Below are positions 8,157 through 17,517 of a DNA stretch of 64,000 nucleotides, one piece after another (the first letter of the stretch is position 1; every line of letters starts with the position of its first letter). The notes beneath the pieces were generated by a model. It made no database searches. It had not been told where the DNA came from and worked only from the letters and a program-made list of their open reading frames with translations. This DNA comes from Arthrobacter endolithicus (GTDB lineage: Bacteria; Actinomycetota; Actinomycetes; Actinomycetales; Micrococcaceae). The position numbers were made by a program, and so were the translations under genes. Where the stretch lies: contig NZ_JAPNLH010000011.1 of the NCBI RefSeq assembly GCF_026627425.1, positions 80,056 through 144,055 on the forward strand, written 5' to 3'.

Positions 8157-10942
8157 GGCGTGCGCATTCTCCCACCGGCCAGCGCAGTGCCGGCCCAGGC
8201 CGCCAGAGCTGTGCGGTCGACTTTGGAGTTATGCCGGATGTCCGTAGGCACGGCAGGGACTACCAGCACTGCGGCCAGGTCCAGCCCCGACCCGGCTCCA
8301 TCCGAAGACACGGCTGCGCCCGAAGACACGGCTGCGTCCGAAGATACAGCGTCGCGGACGTGCCGGGCGAGTTCGGCGGAGGCCAGGGCGCTGGTCTTGG
8401 CACGCGGAACTGTTTCGATGACGGCCACGGCCACCTGTGCTCCCGCAGGACCGATGCCGACGACGGCGGCCCTTTTGACGCTGTCGACCGTTTCGGCCCG
8501 CTGTTCTGCGGCTACCGGAGTGCGAATTCCAGCGGCGGTGGTCAGAATATGGCCAAGCCGGCCTTCGACCCAGAGCCGGCCAACGCTGTCCAGATGGCCG
8601 ACGTCTCCGGTGCGGTGCCAGCCGGGAACGGACGCGCTGTGCTCCTGAGTGATCCAGAGCCTGTCGTACCTGTCCTTGACGTGTGCGCCGCGGACGATGA
8701 TTTCGCCGGTAATGTCGGGGGCCGCGGTTACTTCGTCGGAGACGGTCCCGCTTGCCTGCAGGACAGTGATGGCCACCTCTGAGCCGAAGACCGCGGTGCC
8801 AACGCATACGCCGTTGCCGGGACCGGCGGCACGGATTTCGGCCAGGCTGATGTCCGTGACCGGTAAGGCTTCGGTCATGCCATACGGCGTGTGCAGCGTG
8901 GCGTCGGGAACGAGTTTCTGGACCTGCGCCAGCAGCGGTTCGGGGATCGGGGCCCCGGCGGAAAGCAACAGCGTCACATGGGCCAACGACCGGCGTTGCC
9001 CCGCGGTAAGCTCCGGTGCCGTTGCCAGGACGTTGACCAAGGCGGCGGGGGAGGCAAACACCGCGGTGGCCTGCACCGCGGCAGCAGCATCGGCGAGAGC
9101 AGCGGCCGTGAGTGTGGCGGGAGCCGTAACGTCCATGTCCGGGGTGACGGAGGTAGCGCCCAGGGCCGGTCCGAGCAGTGCAAACGGGGCAAAGCCGGCC
9201 ACTAGGGCGGTTCCAGCGTGCAGGTTATAGGTGTTTTTCAACGTGTCCCGCATGGCCGAGAGCTGGCGTTGTGTATAGACGACTCCCTTGGCCGGCCCGG
9301 TGGAACCGGAGGTGAAGAGCACAGCCGCGGCGGCATCTGGATCGGTCTCGGCTGGTTCACTCCTGGCTGACTCGACCCCCGCTGACTCGACCCCCGCTGA
9401 CGCGACCCTCGCTGACGCGACCTCCGCTGACTCGACCCAGGCCGCGGCGGCGCTACCCCCGGCGAGGAGTTCCGGCACGGTGTGTGCGACGCCGAGCAGC
9501 CGCCGCTTGGCCGCGCTCAGCTCGGTGGCGCTGATCCGGATCCCCGGCCAGCCGTACAGACGGGCACCAAGCAAGGCGCGCTCGATGCCGATCAGGAAGG
9601 CCGGCCCGGCACCCTTGATGGCCCGGCTCATGCCCGCTGTGCCGAGTCCTGCATCGGCGACGACGACCACGGCACCCAGCCGAAGGCAGGCATAGATCAG
9701 CGAGGTCAGTTCAATGCCCGGCGGTACCAGCAGGCTCACGCGGTCCGAAGGGCGTACTCCAATGGAACGCAGCCCGGCGGCCAGGTGATCGACACGTTCG
9801 GCCAGTTCCGCCCAGGAAAGGGTGCGCGGACCGGCTCCCGGCCGGCCCCCAAGCGGCGCCATGTCCACGACGGCGGCGGAGGAGTCCGCCCGGCGGCCGT
9901 CAAGCTCGGCGAGCATCGGGCGGAACGGGGCGGCCGGTGGGCTGGACTCGGGGTGGCCCGGAGATCTCACGTTGCCGGCGTGCAGGTTGCCGTGCTGATT
10001 GCCCTGTTGGTCCCCGTGCAGGTTCTGATCGAGCCAGCCGAGAATCGGCGTTGCCACGTCCCGGTCTTCGGGCAGCAGATGCCCGGCTCCCTCAAAGCGG
10101 TGTACGTCCGCCTGCGGCAACCGGTCCAGCAGATCACGCAGGTATTGGTCGGAAAACACCGGATCCTTGGGACCCCAGAGAAGCAGCGCCGGGACGTCGA
10201 GGGCACGGATGCCCTCGGAGACCTCGGCGAGTGTGGCCCAGCTTGGGTGGGACGGCGCAGCGGGGATATCCGCGACAAAGTTTCCGACGCCCTGCCGGCG
10301 TGCGGCGGTCCGGTAAGGCGCCATGAACGCTGCCTTGACGTCCTTGGCCAGGGCCGGATGCGCCAGGGCATGCGTCATGCGCAGGAACGCCGCCGTCGTC
10401 GTGGTGCCCCAGCGGTGCACCAACGGGTGCAGCGCCAACTGCAGCGGCGCGGGGACGGTGAAGCCGGCCGGGTGCACGGCAGTGTTATTGAGTACGACGG
10501 CGGCCAGCTGGCTGCGGTGCCGGGTGGCCCAGCCGAGGGAAATAATGCCGCCCCAGTCATGGCCGACAGTGATCACGGGCCCGGTGATCCCAAGCTCCGC
10601 GGTCACGTCGCCGAGGTCCGTGATCCGGTCCTCGAGGCGACGGAAGACTCCCGTCCGGGCGGAAAATCCCATCTCCAGTTGGTCGACGGCGACGACGCGC
10701 CACGGCCGGTCCGCGACGGACGCCGCTGCCAGCATTCTCCGCCACAGGTAGGCCCACGTCGGGTTCCCATGCACGCACAGCAAAGTCCCGGCGGGTTCCG
10801 CACCGCGTGCCGCTAATTGCGGGCCGTTGTCCAGCAGGTGCCAGCGATGGCTGCTGCCGGCCGGATCCACCGCTGCGGTGGAGGGCACGTCAATGAATCG
10901 GGACCAGGCAGGATCTACCCCGGGCCAGGGTTCTGCTACCAC
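8153..10942 (-). CDS. oleBC: OleBC fusion: beta-lactone decarboxylase plus beta-lactone synthetase
   Basis: A 929-aa two-domain protein. The N-terminal alpha/beta hydrolase (OleB) has LLCVHGNPTWAYLWRRM and the nucleophile elbow VGHDWGG with an Asp nucleophile, as in haloalkane-dehalogenase relatives; OleB decarboxylates the beta-lactone to a cis-olefin. The C-terminal AMP-dependent ligase (OleC) has VLFTSGSTGPAKGVVYTQ and RTGDVGHLDSVGRLWVEGR; OleC closes the beta-lactone using ATP. Fused oleBC is known in actinobacteria such as Micrococcus. The GTG at 10942 is chosen because it overlaps the oleA stop (GTGGTAG) and precedes all homology. A His/Asn/Gln-rich linker joins the domains, and OleC has two repeat-derived insertions. 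Confidence 0.9.
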   Translation of the reverse strand: MVAEPWPGVDPAWSRFIDVPSTAAVDPAGSSHRWHLLDNGPQLAARGAEPAGTLLCVHGNPTWAYLWRRMLAAASVADRPWRVVAVDQLEMGFSARTGVFRRLEDRITDLGDVTAELGITGPVITVGHDWGGIISLGWATRHRSQLAAVVLNNTAVHPAGFTVPAPLQLALHPLVHRWGTTTTAAFLRMTHALAHPALAKDVKAAFMAPYRTAARRQGVGNFVADIPAAPSHPSWATLAEVSEGIRALDVPALLLWGPKDPVFSDQYLRDLLDRLPQADVHRFEGAGHLLPEDRDVATPILGWLDQNLHGDQQGNQHGNLHAGNVRSPGHPESSPPAAPFRPMLAELDGRRADSSAAVVDMAPLGGRPGAGPRTLSWAELAERVDHLAAGLRSIGVRPSDRVSLLVPPGIELTSLIYACLRLGAVVVVADAGLGTAGMSRAIKGAGPAFLIGIERALLGARLYGWPGIRISATELSAAKRRLLGVAHTVPELLAGGSAAAAWVESAEVASARVASAGVESAGVESARSEPAETDPDAAAAVLFTSGSTGPAKGVVYTQRQLSAMRDTLKNTYNLHAGTALVAGFAPFALLGPALGATSVTPDMDVTAPATLTAAALADAAAAVQATAVFASPAALVNVLATAPELTAGQRRSLAHVTLLLSAGAPIPEPLLAQVQKLVPDATLHTPYGMTEALPVTDISLAEIRAAGPGNGVCVGTAVFGSEVAITVLQASGTVSDEVTAAPDITGEIIVRGAHVKDRYDRLWITQEHSASVPGWHRTGDVGHLDSVGRLWVEGRLGHILTTAAGIRTPVAAEQRAETVDSVKRAAVVGIGPAGAQVAVAVIETVPRAKTSALASAELARHVRDAVSSDAAVSSGAAVSSDGAGSGLDLAAVLVVPAVPTDIRHNSKVDRTALAAWAGTALAGGRMRTP
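8301..8354 (-). repeat. Three 18-nt tandem units in the oleC part
   Basis: Units starting at 8301, 8319 and 8337, with core CCGAAGACACGGCTGCG on the plus strand and drift in the third. They encode a VSS(D/G)AA-type hexapeptide repeat in a surface segment near the OleC C-terminus. Confidence 0.9.
9366..9440 (-). repeat. Five 15-nt tandem units in the oleC part
   Basis: Five consecutive 15-nt units (starts 9366, 9381, 9396, 9411, 9426) with core GCTGACTCGACC on the plus strand. On the coding strand they give a pentapeptide repeat of the VESAG/VASAR kind. The tract lies just before the ATP-binding P-loop of OleC (VLFTSGSTG). Confidence 0.95.
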
Positions 10943-11961
10943 GCAATTTCCATCATGGTCGTATTCAGTCCGGAGCCGACTCCCATACACAGCACGCGGT
11001 CTCCCTGCGTGAGCGTCTGGGCTTCCTGGGCCAGGGTCATCGGCAGCGAGGCCGGGCCCACGTTGCCCCAGTGCGGAAACGTGATCGGTACCCTGTCCCG
11101 GACCAGATTCACGGCCTTGATGATGGCATTGGTGTAGGAGGTGGAGACCTGGTGGGTTACATACCGATCCATCGCGGTCCAATTCCATCCGTTGGAATGC
11201 GCCTCGTCCCAGGCATTGACCACCAATTCCAGGCCGCCGTCCAGCAGCCCCTTGGTGTCCGTGTACATTCCATCCACGCCGCCTACACACAGTCCGTGGT
11301 GCTCAGTGCCGGCGCGCGAAACCCCGCCAAGGATCCGATGCGAGCCCGGGTGGTCATCCGCGGGGCCGATGACCGCAGCTGCGGCGCCGGACCCCAGCGT
11401 GAGCGTGGCGAATTCACGCAGGTAATCCTCGCGGGTGGAATCCGGGCGGTTGAGCCGGGCGAAGGTCGCCTCCTGCGTCCCCTGGGCATCTTCACCGGCC
11501 ACGATCAGGGCGTACTTGATTTGGCCGGAATCGATCATATTGGCGGCAAGCGTGATCCCATTGACGAATCCGAGGCAGGCGTTGGCCAGGTCAAAGTTCA
11601 TGGCCGAGGAGGGCAGCCCCAATCCGTGGTGAATCTTGACGGCCACGGACGGTTCCAGGTTCTTGCGTGTCACAGACGTATTGATCAGCAGGCCGATTTG
11701 CCCTGGTTCGATGCCGGATTCGGCCAGCGCCTTTGCGCCCGCCTCGATCGCGGCGTCGTCGAACGCGGTTCCCGGAGACCACCAACGGCGCTCGGTGACG
11801 CCGGCGACCCGTTCCAGCAGACGCTTGGACAGGCGCAGCCGTTTGAGGCTGGGCGCCAGACGTTCGTCGAAATCCGCAGAACTGACGACTACCGGGGCCT
11901 CCACACTTGTGACGGCCAGCAGCGCCGTGTTGTCATGTCGAAACGTCGCGTTGCCGATCAA
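10936..11961 (-). CDS. oleA: OleA: thiolase-fold Claisen condensing enzyme
   Basis: A 341-aa KAS III-like enzyme that condenses two fatty acyl-CoAs head to head to a 2-alkyl-3-ketoacid, committing them to long-chain olefin. The catalytic Cys is in LANACLGFVNGI, the His in YVTHQVSTSYTNA, and the Asn in PHWGNVGPAS. A much longer open frame reaches 12162, but homology begins at the segment IGNATFRHDNTALL. The TTG at 11961 precedes it directly, and AAAGG lies about 9 nt upstream, so that start is chosen. First gene of the ole operon, divergent from smc. Confidence 0.92.
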   Translation of the reverse strand: MIGNATFRHDNTALLAVTSVEAPVVVSSADFDERLAPSLKRLRLSKRLLERVAGVTERRWWSPGTAFDDAAIEAGAKALAESGIEPGQIGLLINTSVTRKNLEPSVAVKIHHGLGLPSSAMNFDLANACLGFVNGITLAANMIDSGQIKYALIVAGEDAQGTQEATFARLNRPDSTREDYLREFATLTLGSGAAAAVIGPADDHPGSHRILGGVSRAGTEHHGLCVGGVDGMYTDTKGLLDGGLELVVNAWDEAHSNGWNWTAMDRYVTHQVSTSYTNAIIKAVNLVRDRVPITFPHWGNVGPASLPMTLAQEAQTLTQGDRVLCMGVGSGLNTTMMEIAW

Positions 11962-12252
11962 TATCCAGCCTTTATCCGTATGTGGTCGGTAGGGGTTCAC
12001 TTGCGGGTTCGATCCGCGGGCCCATGTCGTGGACCCGTAGGTGTGTACAACGGGGATCCGCGGTTTGCCCGGAATGTTAACTATGCACCCAATACTATGG
12101 TTCCCGCACATGCAGCCGATGGCATACTTCCCGCAGCTGACCATCATATATCCGCAGAGCATCCCGCTGCAGACGGTAGATTTAGGGGCCGGACATACTT
12201 ATTGCCACCGTTAGACCGAGCAGCCAGACCAACCTGTGAGAGCCGAAATACC
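11962..12252. promoter_or_regulatory. Divergent intergenic region between oleA and smc
   Basis: A 291-bp gap between two divergent starts that must hold the promoters of both oleA and smc. It is clearly more AT-rich than its flanks around 12075-12200 (runs such as CATCATATATCC). I could not fix convincing -35/-10 pairs. Confidence 0.5.
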
Positions 12253-15200
12253 TTGCACCTGAAAAGCCTGACCGTCAGAGGATTCAAATCGTTTGCCTCG
12301 GCGACCACCTTCGACTTCGAACCCGGCGTCACTGCTGTGGTGGGTCCGAACGGGTCAGGAAAGTCCAATGTCGTGGACGCGCTGGCGTGGGTGATGGGGG
12401 AGCAGGGCGTCAAGACTCTGCGCGGCGGAAAGATGGAAGACGTCATCTTCGCCGGTACGTCCGGCCGGCCACCGCTGGGTCGCGCCCAGGTGTCCCTCAC
12501 GATAGATAATGCCGACGGCGCCCTGCCGATTGACTACAGCGAAGTCACCATCTCCCGGACGCTGTTCCGCACCGGCGGATCCGAGTACGCCATTAACGGC
12601 ACCAGCTGCCGATTGCTGGACATCCAGGAACTGCTCTCGGACACGGGACTGGGCCGTGAAATGCACGTGATCGTGGGACAGGGGCAGCTGGACAGAGTTC
12701 TCCATGCCACCGCCGAGGAACGCCGCGGTTTTATCGAAGAAGCTGCCGGCGTGCTTAAACACCGCCGGCGCAAGGAAAGGACGCTGCGCAAACTCGAGGC
12801 GATGGCAGCGAACCTGGCCCGGCTGACGGATCTGGGCACGGAACTGCGCCGTCAGCTCACCCCACTGGGGCGCCAGGCCGAAGTGGCCCGCCGCGCGCAG
12901 ACTGTGCAGTTCGAGGTCCGCGACGCCAGGGCCCGGTTGCTCGCCGATGATCTGGTCCGGCTGCAAACAACTCTGGCGCGGGAAGTTGCGGACGAAACCG
13001 CGCTGAAGGCCCGTCGGATCGAGGTTGAGCAGAGCCTGGACGCCGGTCGCCAGCGACAGGCGGAGCGCGAACAGCTCGCAGCCGCCGCGACTCCGGCACT
13101 TAACGCTGCACGGGATTCGTGGTACCAGCTCTCTGCCGCACGCGAGAGGCTGCGCTCCCTGGGCGCCCTGGCCGATGACCGGCGCAGGCTGTTGAGCGCG
13201 GCGGACGCTGTCCCGGATTCATCCCGCGATCCGGAGAAATTGGAGCGACAGGCCAGCAGGGTCCGTGCGGAGCAGGCCGGTCTGGAGGGCTCCGTTCAGC
13301 AGCGGCGCAGTGGCCTCGAAGCGGCGGTTGCTGCCAAGACGGCGGCCGAGAGTGCGGCCGCGGCGGAAGACAAACGCCTGGCGACGATACTGCGCGCTGC
13401 GGCGGATCGCCGCGAAGGGCTGGCAAAACTGGCCGGTCAGGTTGGTGCGGCGCGGTCCCGGGTGGAGTCGGCGGAGGCAGAGCTCGGGCGCCTGCGCGCC
13501 TCCATGACGGCGGGGGAAGAGCGCCGGCGAAAGGCCCAGGAGGAGTTCACGGCACTCGAATCCCAGGTGGCCGGGGTGGAGGAGGGCGAGGAAACCCTCG
13601 ACGCGGATTATGAGCTGGCTGTCGAGGAACTGGACTCTGTTCAGGCACAGATCGAGGACCTCACCGGTCGCCAGCGCACCGCGGAGCGGGACAGGGACTC
13701 GCTCACCGCGCGCCGCGATGCTCTGGCGGTGGGCCTGCGCCGCAAGGACGGCTCGCAGCTGTTGCTCGCCTCGGACCAGAACGGGGTCCTCAGCGCCATC
13801 ACGGATCTGCTCACCATCCGACCGGGCTATCAGACGGCCGTGGCTGCCGCCCTCGGATCGGCCGCCGACGGCGTGGCAGTGAGCGACTTGGCCGCCGCGG
13901 TGACTGCAGTGCAGCTGCTAAAGAACGACGACGGCGGTCGGGTCGAGCTGATCATCGCCGCCCCCCCGGCGGAGGGCTCCGCTGCGCCGGATGGCGGCTC
14001 CGCCATGCCGGAGGCAGGTTCTGCCCCGTGGGAGGGAGACCAAGCTGGCTTAGCGGCCGCGGGAACGTGCACGAAACCGGCGCACCTATGCGCTATGGAT
14101 CTCATTACGGTGGACCAGTCGAGCAAGGCGCCTGGCTTGTCCGCGGCCCTGGGTGCCCTGCTGGCGGGCTTCGTGGTGGTCGATGACCTTGAGACTGCTG
14201 CTGCTCTGATGGGGGCCCATCCCACCTTGCGGGCCGTCACTCGGGACGGGGATGTTTTCACAGCATTCAGTGTTCGCGGCGGGTCCTCAGCTGCCCCGTC
14301 CACGCTAGAACTGCAGGCAGACGTCGACGAGACGGTTGCTCGTCTGGAAACCGCGACAGCGCACGCCGAACAGCTGCGCTTTGCCCTCGCTTCGGCAACG
14401 GCGCGGCGCGATGACACGCGCGGTCGGATGAACGCCGCCTTGGAACGGCTGCACGAATCCGACGCCCGGTTCGCGGCGGTGGCCGAACGGCTGGGCCAGC
14501 TGGGGTCATCTCTGCGGTCGGCTGTGGGGGAGAGCGAACGGTTGGCGGTCCTGCTGTCAGCGGCAGAGGCCAACATCAATGGCGAGCAGCAGGCCTTGGA
14601 GGCAATCTCGAACCGGTTGGCTGCTGCCCAACTGGCACCGGCGCAGGACGAGCCCTCGACGCAAACGCGGGACGAACTAGTCGCCGCCGCCGTGGCTGCC
14701 CGTGCCGCGGAGATGGAGGTCAGACTGGGGCTGCGCAGCGCGGAGGAGCAGCTAAAGGCCATCGCCAACCGGGCCGCATCGCTGGAGCGGGCGGCCGTCA
14801 TCGAGCGGCAGGCGAGGGCGCTGGCAGCCGAGCGTGCCCGCCGTCGTGCTGCCCAATCGCGCCGGGCCGCAGCTGTGTCCGCGGCGGTTGCGCAGGCCCT
14901 GGCTTTTGCCGAGGTTTCCCTCGACGCCGCCGGTCGGGAGCGGGACCGGGCCGAGGCCTCCCGCGCCGCTCTGGACCGTGAACTGGCGGACATCCGGACC
15001 GGCAACGATACCGCGGCAATGGAACTTGCGAGGCTGACAGACTCCGTGCACCGGGACGAATTGGCACGGACGCAACAGTCGCTGCGGATCGAGGCGCTTG
15101 AAAACCGGGCCATTGACGAACTCGGGCTCACCACAGACCACCTGGTCGGCGAATACGGGCCTGCGACGCTGGTGCCGACTGCTCCGGGCAAGGTCACGGA

Positions 15201-15924
15201 CAAATGGGCGGCACTGCGCGCACCGGTGGACGCAGACGGCAACGAGGTCCGGGCCGGTGTTCCTTTTGTCCGGGTAGAGCAGGAAAAGCGGCTGCGGCGC
15301 GCGGAGCGGGACTTGGCCTCGCTGGGACGGGTGAACCCCCTGGCCTTGGAGGAATTCGCTGCCTTGGAGGAACGTCACCAGTTCCTGAGCAGCCAGCTGG
15401 AGGACCTGAAGGCCAGCCGCAAGGACCTCTTGGACATTATTCGCGAAGTGGATGAGCGGGTCGTCCAGGTTTTCACCGCTGCCTATCTGGATACCGCGCG
15501 GCATTTCGAATCGGTCTTTGCCACGCTGTTCCCGGGCGGGGAGGGAAAACTCGTGCTCACCGACCCGTCCGACATGCTCAACACCGGCATTGAGGTCCAG
15601 GCGCGCCCGGCGGGAAAGAAAATCAAGCGGCTGTCGCTGCTGTCCGGCGGCGAGCGCTCGCTGACAGCCGTGGCACTGCTCGTAGCCATCTTTAAGGCTC
15701 GTCCATCACCGTTTTACGTCATGGATGAGGTCGAGGCCGCCCTGGACGACACCAATCTGGGACGGCTGATCACTATCTTCGAGGAGCTGCGGCAATCCAG
15801 CCAGCTGATCATCATCACCCACCAGAAGCGGACGATGGAAGTCGCCGACGCCCTCTATGGCGTCACGATGCGCGGCGACGGCGTGTCTACTGTGATCAGC
15901 CAGCGCCTCCGCGCCGAGGCTTGA
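12253..15924 (+). CDS. smc: Chromosome segregation ATPase SMC
   Basis: A 1223-aa SMC protein, the core of the condensin-like SMC-ScpAB complex that organises replicated chromosomes. The N-terminal head has GPNGSGKSNVVDALAWVMG (Walker A, about residues 32-50). Two long coiled coils flank a hinge (about 490-680) that starts at GVLSAITDLLTIRPGYQTAV. The C-terminal head has LSLLSGGERSLTAVALL (ABC signature) and PFYVMDEVEAALDD (Walker B). Homology starts LHLKSLTVRGFKSFA, so the TTG at 12253 is chosen, although the frame stays open far upstream. A Gly/Ala/Ser/Pro-rich insertion (about 574-600) interrupts the hinge. Confidence 0.95.
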   Translation: MHLKSLTVRGFKSFASATTFDFEPGVTAVVGPNGSGKSNVVDALAWVMGEQGVKTLRGGKMEDVIFAGTSGRPPLGRAQVSLTIDNADGALPIDYSEVTISRTLFRTGGSEYAINGTSCRLLDIQELLSDTGLGREMHVIVGQGQLDRVLHATAEERRGFIEEAAGVLKHRRRKERTLRKLEAMAANLARLTDLGTELRRQLTPLGRQAEVARRAQTVQFEVRDARARLLADDLVRLQTTLAREVADETALKARRIEVEQSLDAGRQRQAEREQLAAAATPALNAARDSWYQLSAARERLRSLGALADDRRRLLSAADAVPDSSRDPEKLERQASRVRAEQAGLEGSVQQRRSGLEAAVAAKTAAESAAAAEDKRLATILRAAADRREGLAKLAGQVGAARSRVESAEAELGRLRASMTAGEERRRKAQEEFTALESQVAGVEEGEETLDADYELAVEELDSVQAQIEDLTGRQRTAERDRDSLTARRDALAVGLRRKDGSQLLLASDQNGVLSAITDLLTIRPGYQTAVAAALGSAADGVAVSDLAAAVTAVQLLKNDDGGRVELIIAAPPAEGSAAPDGGSAMPEAGSAPWEGDQAGLAAAGTCTKPAHLCAMDLITVDQSSKAPGLSAALGALLAGFVVVDDLETAAALMGAHPTLRAVTRDGDVFTAFSVRGGSSAAPSTLELQADVDETVARLETATAHAEQLRFALASATARRDDTRGRMNAALERLHESDARFAAVAERLGQLGSSLRSAVGESERLAVLLSAAEANINGEQQALEAISNRLAAAQLAPAQDEPSTQTRDELVAAAVAARAAEMEVRLGLRSAEEQLKAIANRAASLERAAVIERQARALAAERARRRAAQSRRAAAVSAAVAQALAFAEVSLDAAGRERDRAEASRAALDRELADIRTGNDTAAMELARLTDSVHRDELARTQQSLRIEALENRAIDELGLTTDHLVGEYGPATLVPTAPGKVTDKWAALRAPVDADGNEVRAGVPFVRVEQEKRLRRAERDLASLGRVNPLALEEFAALEERHQFLSSQLEDLKASRKDLLDIIREVDERVVQVFTAAYLDTARHFESVFATLFPGGEGKLVLTDPSDMLNTGIEVQARPAGKKIKRLSLLSGGERSLTAVALLVAIFKARPSPFYVMDEVEAALDDTNLGRLITIFEELRQSSQLIIITHQKRTMEVADALYGVTMRGDGVSTVISQRLRAEA

Positions 15925-16043
15925 CCGCGTCTGCGCCCGGCGCCCTGCCGCGTGCCTGTGGTGCTTCCACAATCTGCCTATAGCGCTTCCAGAAACCTGC
16001 CTGCAGTGCTGGCAGTGCATGCAGTGCCTGCATTGCAGGCAAG

Positions 16044-16103
16044 TTTCTTAACCGATAGGGCGCTGGAGCCGGCAGAGCTTTCTTAGCCGGTAGAGCGCTG
16101 GAG
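16044..16103 (-). repeat. Duplicated 3' end of the MFS gene, stop codon included
   Basis: Two 25-nt copies (16044-16068 and 16079-16103) with three mismatches and a 35-nt period. The right copy holds the last codons and TAA stop of the MFS gene, and the left copy repeats them downstream. The preceding stretch (about 15990-16042) is rich in TGCAGTGC/TGCCTGCA words and can fold into hairpins that may end transcription of both convergent genes. Confidence 0.85.
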
Positions 16104-17408
16104 GGTTTCGCTGGCCTTCAACCAGGCAAGGATCGCGATGGCGCCGACAGCGGCCGCCATACCGAAAGCCGCGCCGTAAGAGAACGCATCGACAATCACA
16201 CCGGCGGCAATCGGGCCCAGAATGGTGCCCAAGTCCTGGCTCATTTGGAAGGTGGCGAGCACCTTACCGCCGGAGCGGTCGGATCCGATGATGTCCGCGA
16301 CGGATGACTGCTGTGCCGGCCCGAAGAGGCCGCTGCCCACCCCTGCTATCGCTGAGACGACGAAGAAGATCGGCACGTTGGTCGTGAAGCCGAGGACGGC
16401 CATCGCGGCGGTGTTGACGGCAAGGCCTGTGACGACCATGGGTTTGCGGCCCCGGGTATCGGCAAGTCTGCCGGAAAACGTTAGAGCGGCGCCGGTTCCG
16501 ATGGCGAAGACGGCCAGTGAAATACCCGCCACGGCCGTCCCGCCGTGCAGCACAACGGTGGCAAACAGCGGGACCAGCGCCATGCGAATACCGAAGGCAG
16601 ACCACCCATTGGCAAAGGCAGAGACCAAGGCTGCGCGGTAGCTGGGGTTGTCCAGGGCCTCACGCAATTGCATCGGCGGTTTCTTCGCAGGGGGAGGCAG
16701 GGGAGGCAAAGGTGACGCGGCCGCCGTCGTCGAGCCTGCCGTTGTGGAAGCAGCCATCGAGCCTGCCGCCGTCGAACCTGCAGCTGCCAATGCCGCGGCG
16801 GCCGCAAGACGTGCCAGCCGTGCAGGTCGGAGCGAGGTTGCCACCACCGTGGCCGCCACGAGCAGTGTGCCAGCGTAGATCAGGAACGGGAGCTTCAGTC
16901 CCAAACCCGCCATCAGAGCCCCTGCGGCAGGGCCGGCGATGTTGCCGAGCAAAAAGGATCCGGCATAGGCGCTGTTGACCCGGCCGCGGGCGCCCGCGGG
17001 AGTGAGCCTGACCAGCAGTCCCATTGCGGCAACGGTGAACATCGTGGAGCCGACTCCGCCAAGGCCGCGGAAAATCAGCAATTGCCAGTAGTCCCCTGCG
17101 AACGCGCACGCCGCGGAGGACAGCGCCACGATCAGGATGCCGGTGATGTAGATCCAGCGCTCGCCGAAGCGTTCCACGAGCTGCCCGCTGAAAGGAGCAA
17201 ACACCAGCCGGGCAAAGGCAAAGGCGCTGACCACCACGGCCGCAGCGCTGACGGAGACATCGAAACTGCGGGCAAATTGCGGAAGGACGGGCGCCACGAG
17301 GCCGAAGCCGAGTGCAATGACAAAGGCTGCGGCAATCAGGACGCTGATTTCGTGCGGCAAGGCTGGTCTGGCGCTCTGCGCGACGAGGGATCGGGACTTG
17401 CTGGTCAT
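16083..17408 (-). CDS. Major facilitator superfamily exporter
   Basis: A 441-aa polytopic membrane protein with about 12 hydrophobic segments and the MFS hallmarks of a drug:H+ antiporter-like (DHA1) carrier: SGQLVERFGERWIYI in the first cytoplasmic loop and SGRLADTRGRKPMVV in the equivalent loop of the second half. The substrate is unknown. The central cytoplasmic loop (about residues 200-240) is an Ala/Ser/Thr/Gly-rich stretch made by short DNA repeats (about 16720-16800), followed by PPLPPPAKKPP. It converges with smc and diverges from ftsY. Confidence 0.88.
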   Translation of the reverse strand: MTSKSRSLVAQSARPALPHEISVLIAAAFVIALGFGLVAPVLPQFARSFDVSVSAAAVVVSAFAFARLVFAPFSGQLVERFGERWIYITGILIVALSSAACAFAGDYWQLLIFRGLGGVGSTMFTVAAMGLLVRLTPAGARGRVNSAYAGSFLLGNIAGPAAGALMAGLGLKLPFLIYAGTLLVAATVVATSLRPARLARLAAAAALAAAGSTAAGSMAASTTAGSTTAAASPLPPLPPPAKKPPMQLREALDNPSYRAALVSAFANGWSAFGIRMALVPLFATVVLHGGTAVAGISLAVFAIGTGAALTFSGRLADTRGRKPMVVTGLAVNTAAMAVLGFTTNVPIFFVVSAIAGVGSGLFGPAQQSSVADIIGSDRSGGKVLATFQMSQDLGTILGPIAAGVIVDAFSYGAAFGMAAAVGAIAILAWLKASETLQRSTG

Positions 17409-17517
17409 AGTGATTCGAGTCTTTCACAGTGCCCGGCCTGGCGGCACGTAAGCGCGGCATCGCGCCTGCCGTAGAAGCCGGGTCAGCGGGAAATGCCTGC
17501 TGTGAGAAGCTAGAGGC

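Noticed and set aside
8153..11290. OleBC read as a 1045-aa protein from an early start.
   Set aside because: The first 116 residues overlap oleA, have shadow-frame composition and no hydrolase homology; the GTG overlapping the oleA stop is a better start.
11071..12252. SMC with a 394-residue N-terminal extension.
   Set aside because: The extension is the antisense of oleA and the intergenic region; SMC homology begins right at the TTG at 12253.
12355..15504. Several long minus-strand frames opposite smc and similar ones opposite ffh, thiC and amt.
   Set aside because: They follow codon periodicity of the real gene and have Ser/Arg/Pro-rich shadow composition without homology.
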